From an uncultured Lachnospiraceae bacterium (GTDB lineage: Bacteria; Bacillota; Clostridia; Lachnospirales; Lachnospiraceae): a stretch of 49,587 nucleotides of DNA. The translations under genes were made by a program, and so were the position numbers. The stretch spans positions 1 to 49,587 of the forward strand of contig CABSCP010000037.1 in NCBI GenBank assembly GCA_902476265.1. Direction: 5' to 3'. Under the pieces are notes generated by a model. The model worked only from the letters and a program-made list of their open reading frames with translations. It made no database searches and had not been told where the DNA came from. Shown here piece by piece: positions 41,728 to 49,530 of the stretch; position 1 is the first letter of the stretch; each line of letters begins with the position of its first letter.

Positions 41728-42720
41728 TTATGAATCCGCTCTGATCCAATAGTCAAAGCGGATGTCCAGCAAGGCGCGGACGTTTTCGGCAGCGGAAGGA
41801 CAACAGGCGGTCACCCTTCCGGAATGGGCTATGAGCGGATCCATATATCTTTTCTTGGCGGGAATGCAGAACCAGTATTCTCCCTCCGGCCGATGTACCG
41901 CGGTTTTTACCGTGGAAAAAGAACGGTACTTTTGCAGCAGGGCGGCGGTCTCGGGCGCTTCCTCCAGCTTTCGTAAAACTTCGGGTTCGGTGGTATGCAG
42001 ATCGTTTCGGGAAAGGATTTTTTTCTCCAGGGCGGTCTTTAAAATTTCCGCCAGAAATTGCATGCAGTAACGGTCCGGATCTGAAAGATACAGTCGGGAA
42101 AGGGACAGCGCGCTCAGGGTGAAGGAAAGGGCGCATTCCTCTGTTTTAAAAAGAAGCTCCTCCCGGTTATATTCATTCTGACCTACCGTAAGATCCTCAT
42201 AATAACGCCTGATTTGGGCCTCCGTCTTTCCGCCGTAGCGGAACAGGTTGCGAAGCGTATATTCCAGACGGTCGGCAGACAGCTGGGGGGAGTCGTTATC
42301 CGCGATGGGATAGCGGTGGTAGTCAGAGACATCGGCTGTGGTGAGCCCGTATTTGTTCAATAAAGTCTGCAGCGTCCGGGAATGAGAGATGATCTCCTCC
42401 GTCTTTTCTTCAGTGGATTCCTGCAGCACATGATCATTATTGAGAAAATCGATGGTATGTGCAAAAACAGGAGTGCTGATGTCATGCAGAAGTCCCGCTA
42501 CCGACTGGCGGATATCCCGGGTAAAATGCCAGATGATGAGAGCTGCACCCAGGCTGTGTTCATAACGGCTGGCTTTTGGGCGGTCGTGAAAAACAGGAAA
42601 ACCGGAATATTCACAGCCACAGTCCATCCCCACATCTTTAAGCCGCCTGCAGACATCCGCAGAGGCAAATTCCAAAAGGAAATCCGGAATATCAGGGTGA
42701 TAAACAGCGTTAAAATCCAT
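41728..42720 (-). CDS. HD domain phosphohydrolase-like protein
   Basis: The 330-residue protein contains an HD-type metal core (YEHSLGAALIIWHF, then GLLHDISTPVFAHTIDF). The C-terminal helical part is typical of uncharacterised HD phosphohydrolases. The first ATG in frame (42738) lacks a ribosome site, while ATG 42720 has AGAGGA, so it is preferred. It is near the end of a minus-strand series with another HD gene upstream and the TetR gene downstream. Confidence 0.8.
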   Translation of the reverse strand: MDFNAVYHPDIPDFLLEFASADVCRRLKDVGMDCGCEYSGFPVFHDRPKASRYEHSLGAALIIWHFTRDIRQSVAGLLHDISTPVFAHTIDFLNNDHVLQESTEEKTEEIISHSRTLQTLLNKYGLTTADVSDYHRYPIADNDSPQLSADRLEYTLRNLFRYGGKTEAQIRRYYEDLTVGQNEYNREELLFKTEECALSFTLSALSLSRLYLSDPDRYCMQFLAEILKTALEKKILSRNDLHTTEPEVLRKLEEAPETAALLQKYRSFSTVKTAVHRPEGEYWFCIPAKKRYMDPLIAHSGRVTACCPSAAENVRALLDIRFDYWIRADS

Positions 42721-42741
42721 AGAGGCTTCCTCTTTCATGAT

Positions 42742-43335
42742 TCAGGAAAGTCCCAGACGGTCCATTTCCTGTTGAACAGACTGTTCACAGGAACGCATGG
42801 CCAGGATTGTTTTTTCCATCAGTTCTTCCAGCGTCCAACCCAGCCTGTCCGCGCCGTCTTTGATCACATCCCGGGAACAGCCGGCCGCGAAGCGCTTGTC
42901 CTTAAACTTCTTTTTCAGGCTGGAGACTTCCATATCCAAGACGCTTTTGGAAGGGCGCATTTTGGCGGCGGCCCCGATCAGTCCGGTCAGTTCATCGGCG
43001 GCGAACAGGACTTTTTCCATGGGATGCTCGGGACAAATGTCGCTGCACAGACCATAGCCGTGGCTGACAATCGCGTGGATCAATTCCGGTTCGGCTCCGT
43101 CCGCCTCCAGAAGTTCCACCGCTTTTCTGCAGTGCTCCCCCGGATAACGTTCAAAATCAATATCATGTAAAAGCCCTGCAACGGCCCAGAAGTTTTCCTC
43201 CTCTGCAAAGCCCAGCTCCTTCGCGTACCAGCGCATACAGCCTTCCACGGTGAGGCCGTGGAGGATGTGAAAGGACTCTTGATTGTATTTGGATAACAGG
43301 GCGAGAGCGGTTTCGTGCGTATATTTGGTTATCAT
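42742..43335 (-). CDS. HDIG-type HD domain protein
   Basis: The 197-residue protein has the HD motif in FHILHGLTVEGCMRWYA, then AVAGLLHDIDFERYPGEH and HAIVSHGYGLC, consistent with a full set of HD metal ligands. It resembles the small HDIG phosphohydrolases related to YfbR/YqeK, and the substrate is unknown. AGGAGG precedes the ATG. It is adjacent to a second HD protein. Confidence 0.85.
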   Translation of the reverse strand: MITKYTHETALALLSKYNQESFHILHGLTVEGCMRWYAKELGFAEEENFWAVAGLLHDIDFERYPGEHCRKAVELLEADGAEPELIHAIVSHGYGLCSDICPEHPMEKVLFAADELTGLIGAAAKMRPSKSVLDMEVSSLKKKFKDKRFAAGCSRDVIKDGADRLGWTLEELMEKTILAMRSCEQSVQQEMDRLGLS

Positions 43336-43374
43336 GTGATTCCTCCTTTTGATTCTGTAACTATGCCGGTAATA

Positions 43375-43743
43375 TCATCCAACAATTTTGTATTGGGCAT
43401 CTGCAAGTGCTTTTAAAGCTCTGCCATAATTTTCTGCTTTAACGAGAATATAATCCGTGTTAAAAGTAGAAACAGCAAAAATACCGATTTTGTTTTCTGC
43501 TAATATACCGGAAATTTTTGATAGGATACCGATTAAAGAAAAATCAAGAACGCCCTGAATCCTCATCATTTTCCATCCGTCATCTCTGGCAATGGCATTT
43601 TCCGGAATATTTTCCGTGCAGCATACTACCGATAATTCGTCATCGGTTTTCCCGATAAAGACAAATTCATCATTTAGATTCACTCCGCTAAAATCAGATA
43701 TCTTACACACTGAAAAATTTCTGTCATATCTCTTAATCTCCAT
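43375..43743 (-). CDS. ACT domain protein
   Basis: The 122-residue protein contains a C-terminal ACT-like regulatory fold (LDFSLIGILSKISGILAENKIGIFAVSTFNTDYILVKAENY), preceded by a strand-rich half. Such pairs of ACT-like domains bind amino acids. ATG 43743 has GAGGAGAAA upstream; the in-frame ATG at 43809 overlaps the neighbour. It is transcribed downstream of the deaminase-like gene. Confidence 0.82.
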   Translation of the reverse strand: MEIKRYDRNFSVCKISDFSGVNLNDEFVFIGKTDDELSVVCCTENIPENAIARDDGWKMMRIQGVLDFSLIGILSKISGILAENKIGIFAVSTFNTDYILVKAENYGRALKALADAQYKIVG

Positions 43744-43798
43744 TCGCTGTTTCTCCTCAATATCAAAATAATTTCTCTTAATCTTCGAATTGGATTTG

Positions 43799-44206
43799 TC
43801 AGACAACATGAAATCGTTCGGCGCCCCACCAATCGGGAATCAATTCTTTCAGACGTATTGTTTTTCTGCTTTCAAGGTCAAGTAAGATTTCTATTTCACC
43901 GCTGTCTTTATCAAGCTGCATCATATATTCACGGCAGGCGCCGCAGGGGGAACTCACCTTTCCATCAGGCATTACCGCAACTACTTTATCAATTTGGCTT
44001 TCGCCGTTTGTTATCATATTGGCAATCGCATTTCTTTCCGCACACATTCCAAGGGTGGATGCGGTGTCAATACATACACCGACATAAATATTCCCCGCTT
44101 TTGTCAAAACAGCGGCAGATACACCCCCTGCATCAATAAAAGGGGAAACAGTTCTGTCATTCTGCACTTTCAGGGCCGCATCATATAAGGTATTCCAAAC
44201 ATCCAT
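43799..44206 (-). CDS. Cytidine deaminase-like protein
   Basis: The 135-residue protein has the zinc deaminase signature. CAERNAIANMI supplies Cys, the catalytic Glu and the usual Asn, and SSPCGACREYMMQL supplies the two further Cys ligands. Size and layout suit cytidine or blasticidin-S type deaminases; the N-terminal GGVSAAVLTKAGNIYVG region fits both. It could salvage nucleosides or inactivate a nucleoside antibiotic. Confidence 0.88.
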   Translation of the reverse strand: MDVWNTLYDAALKVQNDRTVSPFIDAGGVSAAVLTKAGNIYVGVCIDTASTLGMCAERNAIANMITNGESQIDKVVAVMPDGKVSSPCGACREYMMQLDKDSGEIEILLDLESRKTIRLKELIPDWWGAERFHVV

Positions 44207-44281
44207 TGATCTCTTCCCTTTCTATTCTTTCTTATTTACTCAAATAATTCCAATTCGTCGGGTTTGTCAAGCTTGGATTCG

Positions 44282-44500
44282 TCACTCTAAAATCAACGGC
44301 AGCAGAATCATTATGGCTCCTAACAGAGCAAACAAAATACCACCAAATTTTGTACTTATTAGATAGAGGTCAGACGGTTCATCCGCACGATAAGATTTCC
44401 ATTCTTCTGTCAGCTTCCAAACCAACTGGGGCTTCAAAAAGAAAAATATGCCTAACACAAGGAATATTATTCCGCCACAAACAGACTCCAACACCTTCAC
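44282..44500 (-). CDS. DUF6199 family small membrane protein
   Basis: The 72-residue protein has two membrane segments (GGIIFLVLGIFFFLKPQL and FGGILFALLGAIMILLPLIL) with the LVWKLTEEWKSYRADEPSDL linker typical of the DUF6199 group. AAAGGAGAGAG precedes the ATG. The function is unknown. Confidence 0.8.
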   Translation of the reverse strand: MKVLESVCGGIIFLVLGIFFFLKPQLVWKLTEEWKSYRADEPSDLYLISTKFGGILFALLGAIMILLPLILE

Positions 44501-44548
44501 TCTCTCCTTTATAATTTTAAATTTTTCTATCCGATAAGCTGGAATTTG

Positions 44549-44624
44549 TGGGGATGGTGAGGGGTGAACTCACAATCGCCGAGAGCCCTCATCTCGACCG
44601 CTTTACCACTTACGCCACATCCCA
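44549..44624 (-). ncRNA. tRNA-like cloverleaf with abnormal anticodon loop
   Basis: The minus strand folds as a tRNA. The acceptor pairs GGGATG with CATCCC (6 bp plus one mismatch). U8, A14, the GG pair of the D-loop (AAGTGGTAA) and A21 are in place, and a weak D-stem is present. The anticodon stem CGAGA/TCTCG has a 7-base loop TGAGGGC. The T arm is GTGAG-TTCACCC-CTCAC. Against a working tRNA: no U33, C at the A58 position, two extra bases before the anticodon stem, and no encoded CCA. It is probably a decayed or repurposed tRNA. Confidence 0.5.
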
Positions 44625-44644
44625 AAGTTGGACATTTCCGACTC

Positions 44645-44804
44645 GACAAATTGTTGCATAACCCATCTTCTTGAACTATCGTTCAAGAAGCATCCCTCGC
44701 TTTCAGCTCGGTCAATTCTAAATTGTTACATAGCCCATCTTCTTGACCTCACGGTCAAGAAGCATCCCTCGCTCTGCTCGGTCAATTCTAATTTACAATT
44801 TGTC
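44645..44804. repeat. Tandem covarying hairpin element
   Basis: Two direct copies of about 72 bp (period measured between hairpins at 44667-44690 and 44739-44762) lie inside short inverted ends, GACAAATTGT (44645) and ACAATTTGTC (44795). Each copy carries a 10-bp hairpin: CTTCTTGAAC-TATC-GTTCAAGAAG and CTTCTTGACC-TCAC-GGTCAAGAAG. The stem difference is compensated on both sides. No protein is supported here. Confidence 0.8.
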
Positions 44805-44884
44805 AACTTGGAATTTATCCTCACAAGCAGATCTGCTGCAAGCCGAGCATTTACCATTAGCTATTTGCTCCTCTGTGTTGGATT

Positions 44885-45682
44885 TTATATCACGGCAACG
44901 CTTGTATCTTCCCGAGCGCCCTTCCAGACCACCTTAAATTCATTTTCGTCCCACATGGTTTTTTTAATCAGGCGCGGCCGGTTAATGTATCCGGGAATCG
45001 GAGTAATCCATTCTGATTTTATCGTTTCGTTTGTTTTGCAATTGTACAAATCACAACGGATACCTTCCCCAATTTCCTGTCCGATACATTGATAAAGGAC
45101 TGCTTTATAAGCTCGGTTTTTCGATTTTTTGGATAACCGGTCTAAAGGGATCTCTTTATAAAAACGGGCTTTTTCAAGCCTCTCAAAAATTGCAGCTCTC
45201 TTATCCGCAAGTCCCGCTCTATTCTGATTCTCTCTATCAATTTCCACCAATATATCGAACAGCAGGTTCGCAGTCTCCCTTCGAAATTCCAGATCGTATT
45301 TTTTATACTGATAAAGGGAAAGCGAGGTTTCCCTGTCCAGATTATAAAAGGAAACCTTGAAGAACTTGTCACAGTTATAACCCGGCTTGCCATGCATGTC
45401 CTGTTCTATGTTTAAGTCAATGGTCAGCTTACTGTTTCCGTCCAAATCACAGGGCGAAAGTTCTGATAAAACCAGCTGCGCAACCGCATAGGTAATGGTA
45501 TATATATGATTGCTGTCACAATAATTAGATTCCTCTTTCATACGATGCTCCCATATGGAATCCCCTGAAAAGCTTAAAATATCAAGCATGTCCAGCCCTC
45601 TCAATCCTATGTCATGTTTATCAAACAGACATTCGTTATCAAAATATACCGAAGGAACACTATTTTCACATCGAACTTTCAC
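44885..45682 (-). CDS. Hypothetical protein
   Basis: The 265-residue soluble protein (GTG start) is not one I recognise. It is a mixed alpha/beta protein with a helix-rich middle (FRRETANLLFDILVEIDREN) and basic segments (SKKSKNRAYKAVLYQCIGQE). The ribosome site is weak. It lies alone, and a methyltransferase is divergent beyond 45868. The interval 45683-45867 is A+T-rich, has no gene, and should contain promoters for both. Confidence 0.55.
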   Translation of the reverse strand: MKVRCENSVPSVYFDNECLFDKHDIGLRGLDMLDILSFSGDSIWEHRMKEESNYCDSNHIYTITYAVAQLVLSELSPCDLDGNSKLTIDLNIEQDMHGKPGYNCDKFFKVSFYNLDRETSLSLYQYKKYDLEFRRETANLLFDILVEIDRENQNRAGLADKRAAIFERLEKARFYKEIPLDRLSKKSKNRAYKAVLYQCIGQEIGEGIRCDLYNCKTNETIKSEWITPIPGYINRPRLIKKTMWDENEFKVVWKGAREDTSVAVI

Positions 45683-45867
45683 TTATTTCGGATTACCTGA
45701 TTGAAACCTACGAAAATGTCTTGAAATAAAGTATAACATACAGACAGAAATTCGTCTACCATAGCAGGCGGCTTTGATGAACCGGTAGAAAAAGGGCAGG
45801 TGATATGGTAAAATAAAAATAATACCGAAAATTTTTATGGAGCTCGGGATGGAGAGAGGAAAAGCGT

Positions 45868-46590
45868 ATGCAGGATCAATTTTTAATCAGGGAAGATATT
45901 CCCGCCTATATGGCAGATTTGAAAAAATGGCTGGCGGAAATCAGGGAACAGCCGCTGGAAGAAATGACGGAATTTTTTGCGGCCCGGTTGGAAGGGTATG
46001 AAGAGCACATGGCATTTTGGGCGGATGCCTACCGGCAGATGGGAAAGCTGATCCCGGAACATGCAAAGACCCTTTTGGACCTTGGCTGCGGCACGGGACT
46101 GGAACTGGAGGAAATCTTTCGAAGAACTCCGGGGCTGGCGGTGACGGGAATTGATCTGTCGGCTGAGATGCTGGGACGTCTGGGAGAAAAGTTTCCGCAG
46201 GTAAGAACGGTCTGTGCGGATTATTTTGAGGCGGATTTTGGGGAAAGGCAGTTCGACACAGCGGTTTCCTTTGAAACACTGCACCATTTTAAACCGGAGA
46301 AAAAGAAGGGGTTGTTTGAAAAAATCCTCCGCGCGCTCAAACCGGGCGGCATTTATATCCAGGCGGATTATTTGGCCTGCTGTGAGGAAGAAGAGCGGAT
46401 TTTGACGGAATTTTGCCGGAAGAAGCGGGAAGAACAGGGAATCCCGGAAGATGTTTTTATTCATTTTGATACGCCGCTGACGGCAGAACATGAAATGTCG
46501 CTGCTGCGTCAGGCCGGCTTTTCCCGTGTGGAGTGGGACGGTTGTATCAAAGGCGCGGCCTTTCTGAAAGCCTGGAAAGAGTGTGATTAA
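45868..46590 (+). CDS. Class I SAM-dependent methyltransferase
   Basis: The 240-residue protein has the full methyltransferase fold. HAKTLLDLGCGTGLELEEIF is motif I, LAVTGIDLSAEML the acidic end of strand 2, and FDTAVSFETLHHFKPEKK motif IV with a later LKPGGIYIQADYL. An N-terminal helical cap (about 1-60) may select the substrate, which is unknown. It converges on the RiPP-type cluster but is on the opposite strand, so co-function is not implied. Confidence 0.88.
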   Translation: MQDQFLIREDIPAYMADLKKWLAEIREQPLEEMTEFFAARLEGYEEHMAFWADAYRQMGKLIPEHAKTLLDLGCGTGLELEEIFRRTPGLAVTGIDLSAEMLGRLGEKFPQVRTVCADYFEADFGERQFDTAVSFETLHHFKPEKKKGLFEKILRALKPGGIYIQADYLACCEEEERILTEFCRKKREEQGIPEDVFIHFDTPLTAEHEMSLLRQAGFSRVEWDGCIKGAAFLKAWKECD

Positions 46591-46602
46591 ATGCGCCTGA
46601 TT

Positions 46603-47538
46603 TTACAGAAAATCGAACAAACTGAGCTGGTTGTTTTTCCAGCTTTCCTGTTCGGCGACGTGGATGCGGTCGTCCTCTTTTAATTCACCCACCAAAAAAG
46701 GAGACAGCGGATTATGCAGTTTCCGGTTCCGCATTACCGCATCTTCGTCGGCATTGGCGTAGCAATATTTGCATAAATGGGCGCAGGTATCATACTGGCC
46801 GATATCTTTTCCCAGCAGGCAGGCACATTCCGCCCGCTGGGATTTCATTTTCGGTGCATTCAGCCTGGCGTGGAGAGCGGTCTCGTAGGTTTTCAGCGTC
46901 ATGCAGCCGCTGCAGTCCGCGCCGTATTCGGATAGCTCATCCCCTTCGGCGCAGGGCCTGATCACCATATCGTAATTTCGGGCGATTCGGATGAACTCTC
47001 TTCCGAGAAAGATCCGGTCCGCTTTTGACACTTCTACTGCCCGGGGAAAATTCCGACGGACTTTCTGATACAGATCGATAAAACTGATCACGCAAGTATG
47101 AGTGTATCCGGCAAGCGTTTCCGCCATTTTTTCAAAATCACGGATATGTCTTTCCGGGGAATAGGTTTCCGTGATCAGGATGGGGTCATAGCGCCATCCC
47201 ATGCTGTCAGCGCCCACGATGCCGGACAGGGTGCGGAAATCTTCCATGACCTTTTCTTTCGGAGGCACATAGGGTTCCACATCGGTTCCGTATGGGGTGA
47301 TGGTGACGAACCAATATTGTCCGTAGGGCTTTAGCAAGTCCATGCGGGGGAGCATGGGAGCGGGATTTTTGGTACAAAAAACGAGCAGATCCACCACATG
47401 GGGAGAGAGGCTGTATTTTGTCACCTGACCGGGATGATAAGGATTTCTCGTATAGACAAAGCCTTCCTTTAACCGATTGCAGAACCATTCGGAATAAAAT
47501 GCCGGGATATCGGTCCTCATGCCTGTATTGATGATCAT
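46603..47538 (-). CDS. DUF1848 protein with CX3CX2C motif
   Basis: The 311-residue protein belongs to DUF1848. The N-terminal two-thirds has a barrel-like alternation (IINTGMRTDIPAFYSEWF, then DLLVFCTKNPAPML and YWFVTITPYG). Near the C-terminus TCAHLCKYCYANAD gives Cys252, Cys256 and Cys259 in the CX3CX2C spacing that binds the [4Fe-4S] cluster of radical SAM enzymes, with five further cysteines from 196 to 240. The function is unestablished. It is the last gene of the ACGX-type cluster. Confidence 0.85.
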   Translation of the reverse strand: MIINTGMRTDIPAFYSEWFCNRLKEGFVYTRNPYHPGQVTKYSLSPHVVDLLVFCTKNPAPMLPRMDLLKPYGQYWFVTITPYGTDVEPYVPPKEKVMEDFRTLSGIVGADSMGWRYDPILITETYSPERHIRDFEKMAETLAGYTHTCVISFIDLYQKVRRNFPRAVEVSKADRIFLGREFIRIARNYDMVIRPCAEGDELSEYGADCSGCMTLKTYETALHARLNAPKMKSQRAECACLLGKDIGQYDTCAHLCKYCYANADEDAVMRNRKLHNPLSPFLVGELKEDDRIHVAEQESWKNNQLSLFDFL

Positions 47539-47566
47539 GACGCAGCCCCTTTCTCATGGAATCGGA

Positions 47567-48184
47567 TCATTCGTTTCGCTTTTTTACGGCGTGGACCGGA
47601 CACTTTTCAAAACAATTTCCACAGTGCAGACAGTGTTCTGCAAGGATTTCATAGGGAGTTCCCGGCCGGATACATCGCTGCGGACAGTTGTTCAGACATG
47701 CGCCACAGCGAATACATGCTTCAGTTATATAATACCCTTTTTCCTGTAATTGTCCACTCCCTAAGACATAAGTCCGGCGGAAAATGGGATTTACGCCCAG
47801 ATTGAAATATTCGATTTCTCCGTTTTTAATGCAGAATACCATTCCGATCTCCCTGGTCCGGCCGGGATAGAGATTGGCAAGATAAGGTTGTTCTGCAAAA
47901 ATGATATCAATCCAGGCTGCCTGTTCTTCCTCCGGGACTTTTTGGGCTTTGGCAGAAAGACGTATCATTTCCTTATACCTGGTATAGCCCAAAATCTGGA
48001 CATTTCCGTCTGCCAGCAGCTCTTCGCAGAAATTTTTTCCTCTTGCGGTGAAAAAATACATGGAATCCGGCTCATAATGAATCGCGCTGATATTTCTGAT
48101 TTGCGGTTTCCCATACCGGTCCACTGTCGCAAAATTCAATACACCCACAAACTCCAGCTTTTTTAAACAGGTTTCTACGTCCAT
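47567..48184 (-). CDS. PNPOx-like flavoprotein fused to 2x[4Fe-4S] ferredoxin
   Basis: The 205-residue protein joins two modules. About 1-140 form a pyridoxamine-oxidase-like split barrel (LEFVGVLNFATVDRYGKPQI at the start). About 155-200 form a bacterial-type ferredoxin with ACIRCGACLNNCPQRC and HCLHCGNCFEKCP. Such fusions pass electrons between flavin and clusters. An electron donor to the adjacent radical SAM maturase is the obvious inference. AAGGAG precedes tandem ATGs at 48187 and 48184. Confidence 0.88.
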   Translation of the reverse strand: MDVETCLKKLEFVGVLNFATVDRYGKPQIRNISAIHYEPDSMYFFTARGKNFCEELLADGNVQILGYTRYKEMIRLSAKAQKVPEEEQAAWIDIIFAEQPYLANLYPGRTREIGMVFCIKNGEIEYFNLGVNPIFRRTYVLGSGQLQEKGYYITEACIRCGACLNNCPQRCIRPGTPYEILAEHCLHCGNCFEKCPVHAVKKRNE

Positions 48185-48200
48185 CATATCTCCTTACTTT

Positions 48201-49241
48201 TTACGATATTTCTATGTCTTTCCAACACTGCGGATCGGACGCGTAACTGTTTTTTGTGTAGCCAAAAGCGACCGCAGGGCAGCCTCTGCAAAAGCCGCGC
48301 AGTTCGCAGCGGCCGCATTTTTCAAACTTGTCAAAATCCCGGTAGGCTTCCGCCGCTGAACCCAGGAATAAATCATATATGGGTGTTTCCAATACATTTC
48401 CCACCCGGCTGTCCATTCTCCGGCAGGCATACACATCTCCCGTGGGCAATATGGTCATATGGCTGATCGCGCAGTGGCAGCCGTCATAAATCATGTCTTT
48501 CCGTGCATTTTCCGGTATTTTAAAGATCCCTTTTTCATACAGGAAAAGAGTCCAGAGATGATCTTTTAACTGAAAAGTGGTGTGTCGGTCCCGATACTGA
48601 TTGTATTTTGCCCAGCATTTTTCCAGAAAGGCTCTGTATTCCAACGGTGGAATATGATATTCTTCCGCTTTTTGCCCACTGGTGGGGCAGTAGCGTCCGA
48701 AGGCAAAAACATCCACGTTTTTTTCCACAACCAAATCAATCAGATCAGGAAATTCCTCTTTGTTTGCACTGGAAACGGTGGACATGATGGCGCAATACAT
48801 TCCGGCGCGCCTGATACAGTCAATTTTTTCAACGGTGGCGTTAAAGGAACCGGGCTTTCTGAAACGGTCATGGGTTTCCTCCATTCCATCCAGAGACAGC
48901 TGGTATTTCCGACAGCCGGAATCGTGAAGCCTTTTACAGACCTCGTCGTTTAGGTGGAACGGATTTCCCAAAATAGCGAAAGGAATCGACTCTTTTTTTA
49001 ACAGACTGCATAACTTCCAGAAATCCCTATGCAAAACAGGGTCGCCGCCGGTGATATAAAAATAGGGGGTACGGCCTATTTTTCTGCACATATCCTTACA
49101 GCTGACAAACACCTTTTCCATATCGGCATATGCCATCTGCTCCGGACGGATATTTTTATCCTCTGAAAAAATATAGCAATGTCTGCATCTTTGATCACAT
49201 TCGTCAGTGATATGCCATTGAAAGGCGAAGAAGGGTTTCAT
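48201..49241 (-). CDS. Radical SAM/SPASM peptide maturase
   Basis: The 346-residue enzyme has the radical SAM core: FQWHITDECDQRCRHCYIF supplies CX3CX2C (Cys15, 19, 22), and YFYITGGDPVLHRDF is the GGD-type SAM contact. A C-terminal SPASM domain follows with GCHCAIS, VYACRRM and KCGRCELRGFCRGCP for auxiliary [4Fe-4S] clusters. SPASM enzymes cross-link or epimerise ribosomal peptides. The gene starts 15 bases after the Ala-Cys-Gly repeat precursor, its presumed substrate, and GGAT precedes the ATG. Confidence 0.93.
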   Translation of the reverse strand: MKPFFAFQWHITDECDQRCRHCYIFSEDKNIRPEQMAYADMEKVFVSCKDMCRKIGRTPYFYITGGDPVLHRDFWKLCSLLKKESIPFAILGNPFHLNDEVCKRLHDSGCRKYQLSLDGMEETHDRFRKPGSFNATVEKIDCIRRAGMYCAIMSTVSSANKEEFPDLIDLVVEKNVDVFAFGRYCPTSGQKAEEYHIPPLEYRAFLEKCWAKYNQYRDRHTTFQLKDHLWTLFLYEKGIFKIPENARKDMIYDGCHCAISHMTILPTGDVYACRRMDSRVGNVLETPIYDLFLGSAAEAYRDFDKFEKCGRCELRGFCRGCPAVAFGYTKNSYASDPQCWKDIEIS

Positions 49242-49256
49242 TTCCGATATCCTTTC

Positions 49257-49508
49257 TTACTGGGGAATTTCCTGACCGGGATCAGCGGCGCCGCAGGCGG
49301 ATGTCGGTTTCTCTTCGGGCGCAGGATCAGCGGCAGCGCAGGCGGAACCACAGGCGGATACCGGTTTCTCTCCGGGCGCAGGATCAGCGGCGCCGCAGGC
49401 GGAACCACAGGCGGATACCGGTTTCTCTCCGGGCGCGGGATCAGCGGCGCCGCAGGCGGAACCACAGAATGATGTTGCGAAGGCAGCTACTTTTTTGAGA
49501 TGACTCAT
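49257..49508 (-). CDS. ACGX-repeat peptide, presumed RiPP precursor
   Basis: The 83-residue peptide starts MSHLKKVAAFATSFCG, which serves as a short leader. The rest is built of a 19-residue unit with SACGSACGAADPAPGEKPV as core. It appears twice almost unchanged, then as SACGSACAAADPAPEEKPT and a short last SACGAADPGQ. Seven Cys residues fall in ACG/SAC steps. An AGGAGG ribosome site and the following radical SAM/SPASM gene mark it as the substrate. As I recall, TIGRFAMs names such a family ACGX-repeat peptide. Confidence 0.9.
   Translation of the reverse strand: MSHLKKVAAFATSFCGSACGAADPAPGEKPVSACGSACGAADPAPGEKPVSACGSACAAADPAPEEKPTSACGAADPGQEIPQ
49281..49460. repeat. 57-bp tandem repeat in the precursor gene
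   Basis: Repeat boundaries (ATCAGCGG) fall at 49281, 49326, 49383 and 49440. Two steps are 57 bp and one is 45 bp, a difference of four codons. The central units are almost identical at base level, including silent positions, which indicates recent duplication or gene-conversion-like homogenisation. Confidence 0.92.
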
Positions 49509-49530
49509 GATAAAAACCTCCTGTTTTGTA

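Noticed and set aside
44628..45092. 154-codon + strand frame over the hairpin repeats
   Set aside because: It has no ribosome site, repeats because the DNA repeats, and overlaps a better minus-strand gene.
46058..46279. CRISPR-like or other array in the window
   Set aside because: I looked for regularly spaced direct repeats with unique spacers across the window. The only regular arrays are the 57-bp precursor repeat and the heptamer tract, neither of which has spacers.
49179..49472. Open frames on both strands across the precursor repeats
   Set aside because: The + strand and third-frame ORFs arise from the period of 57 bp, a multiple of three, which keeps all frames open. Only the minus-strand frame with AGGAGG and a downstream SPASM gene is supported.
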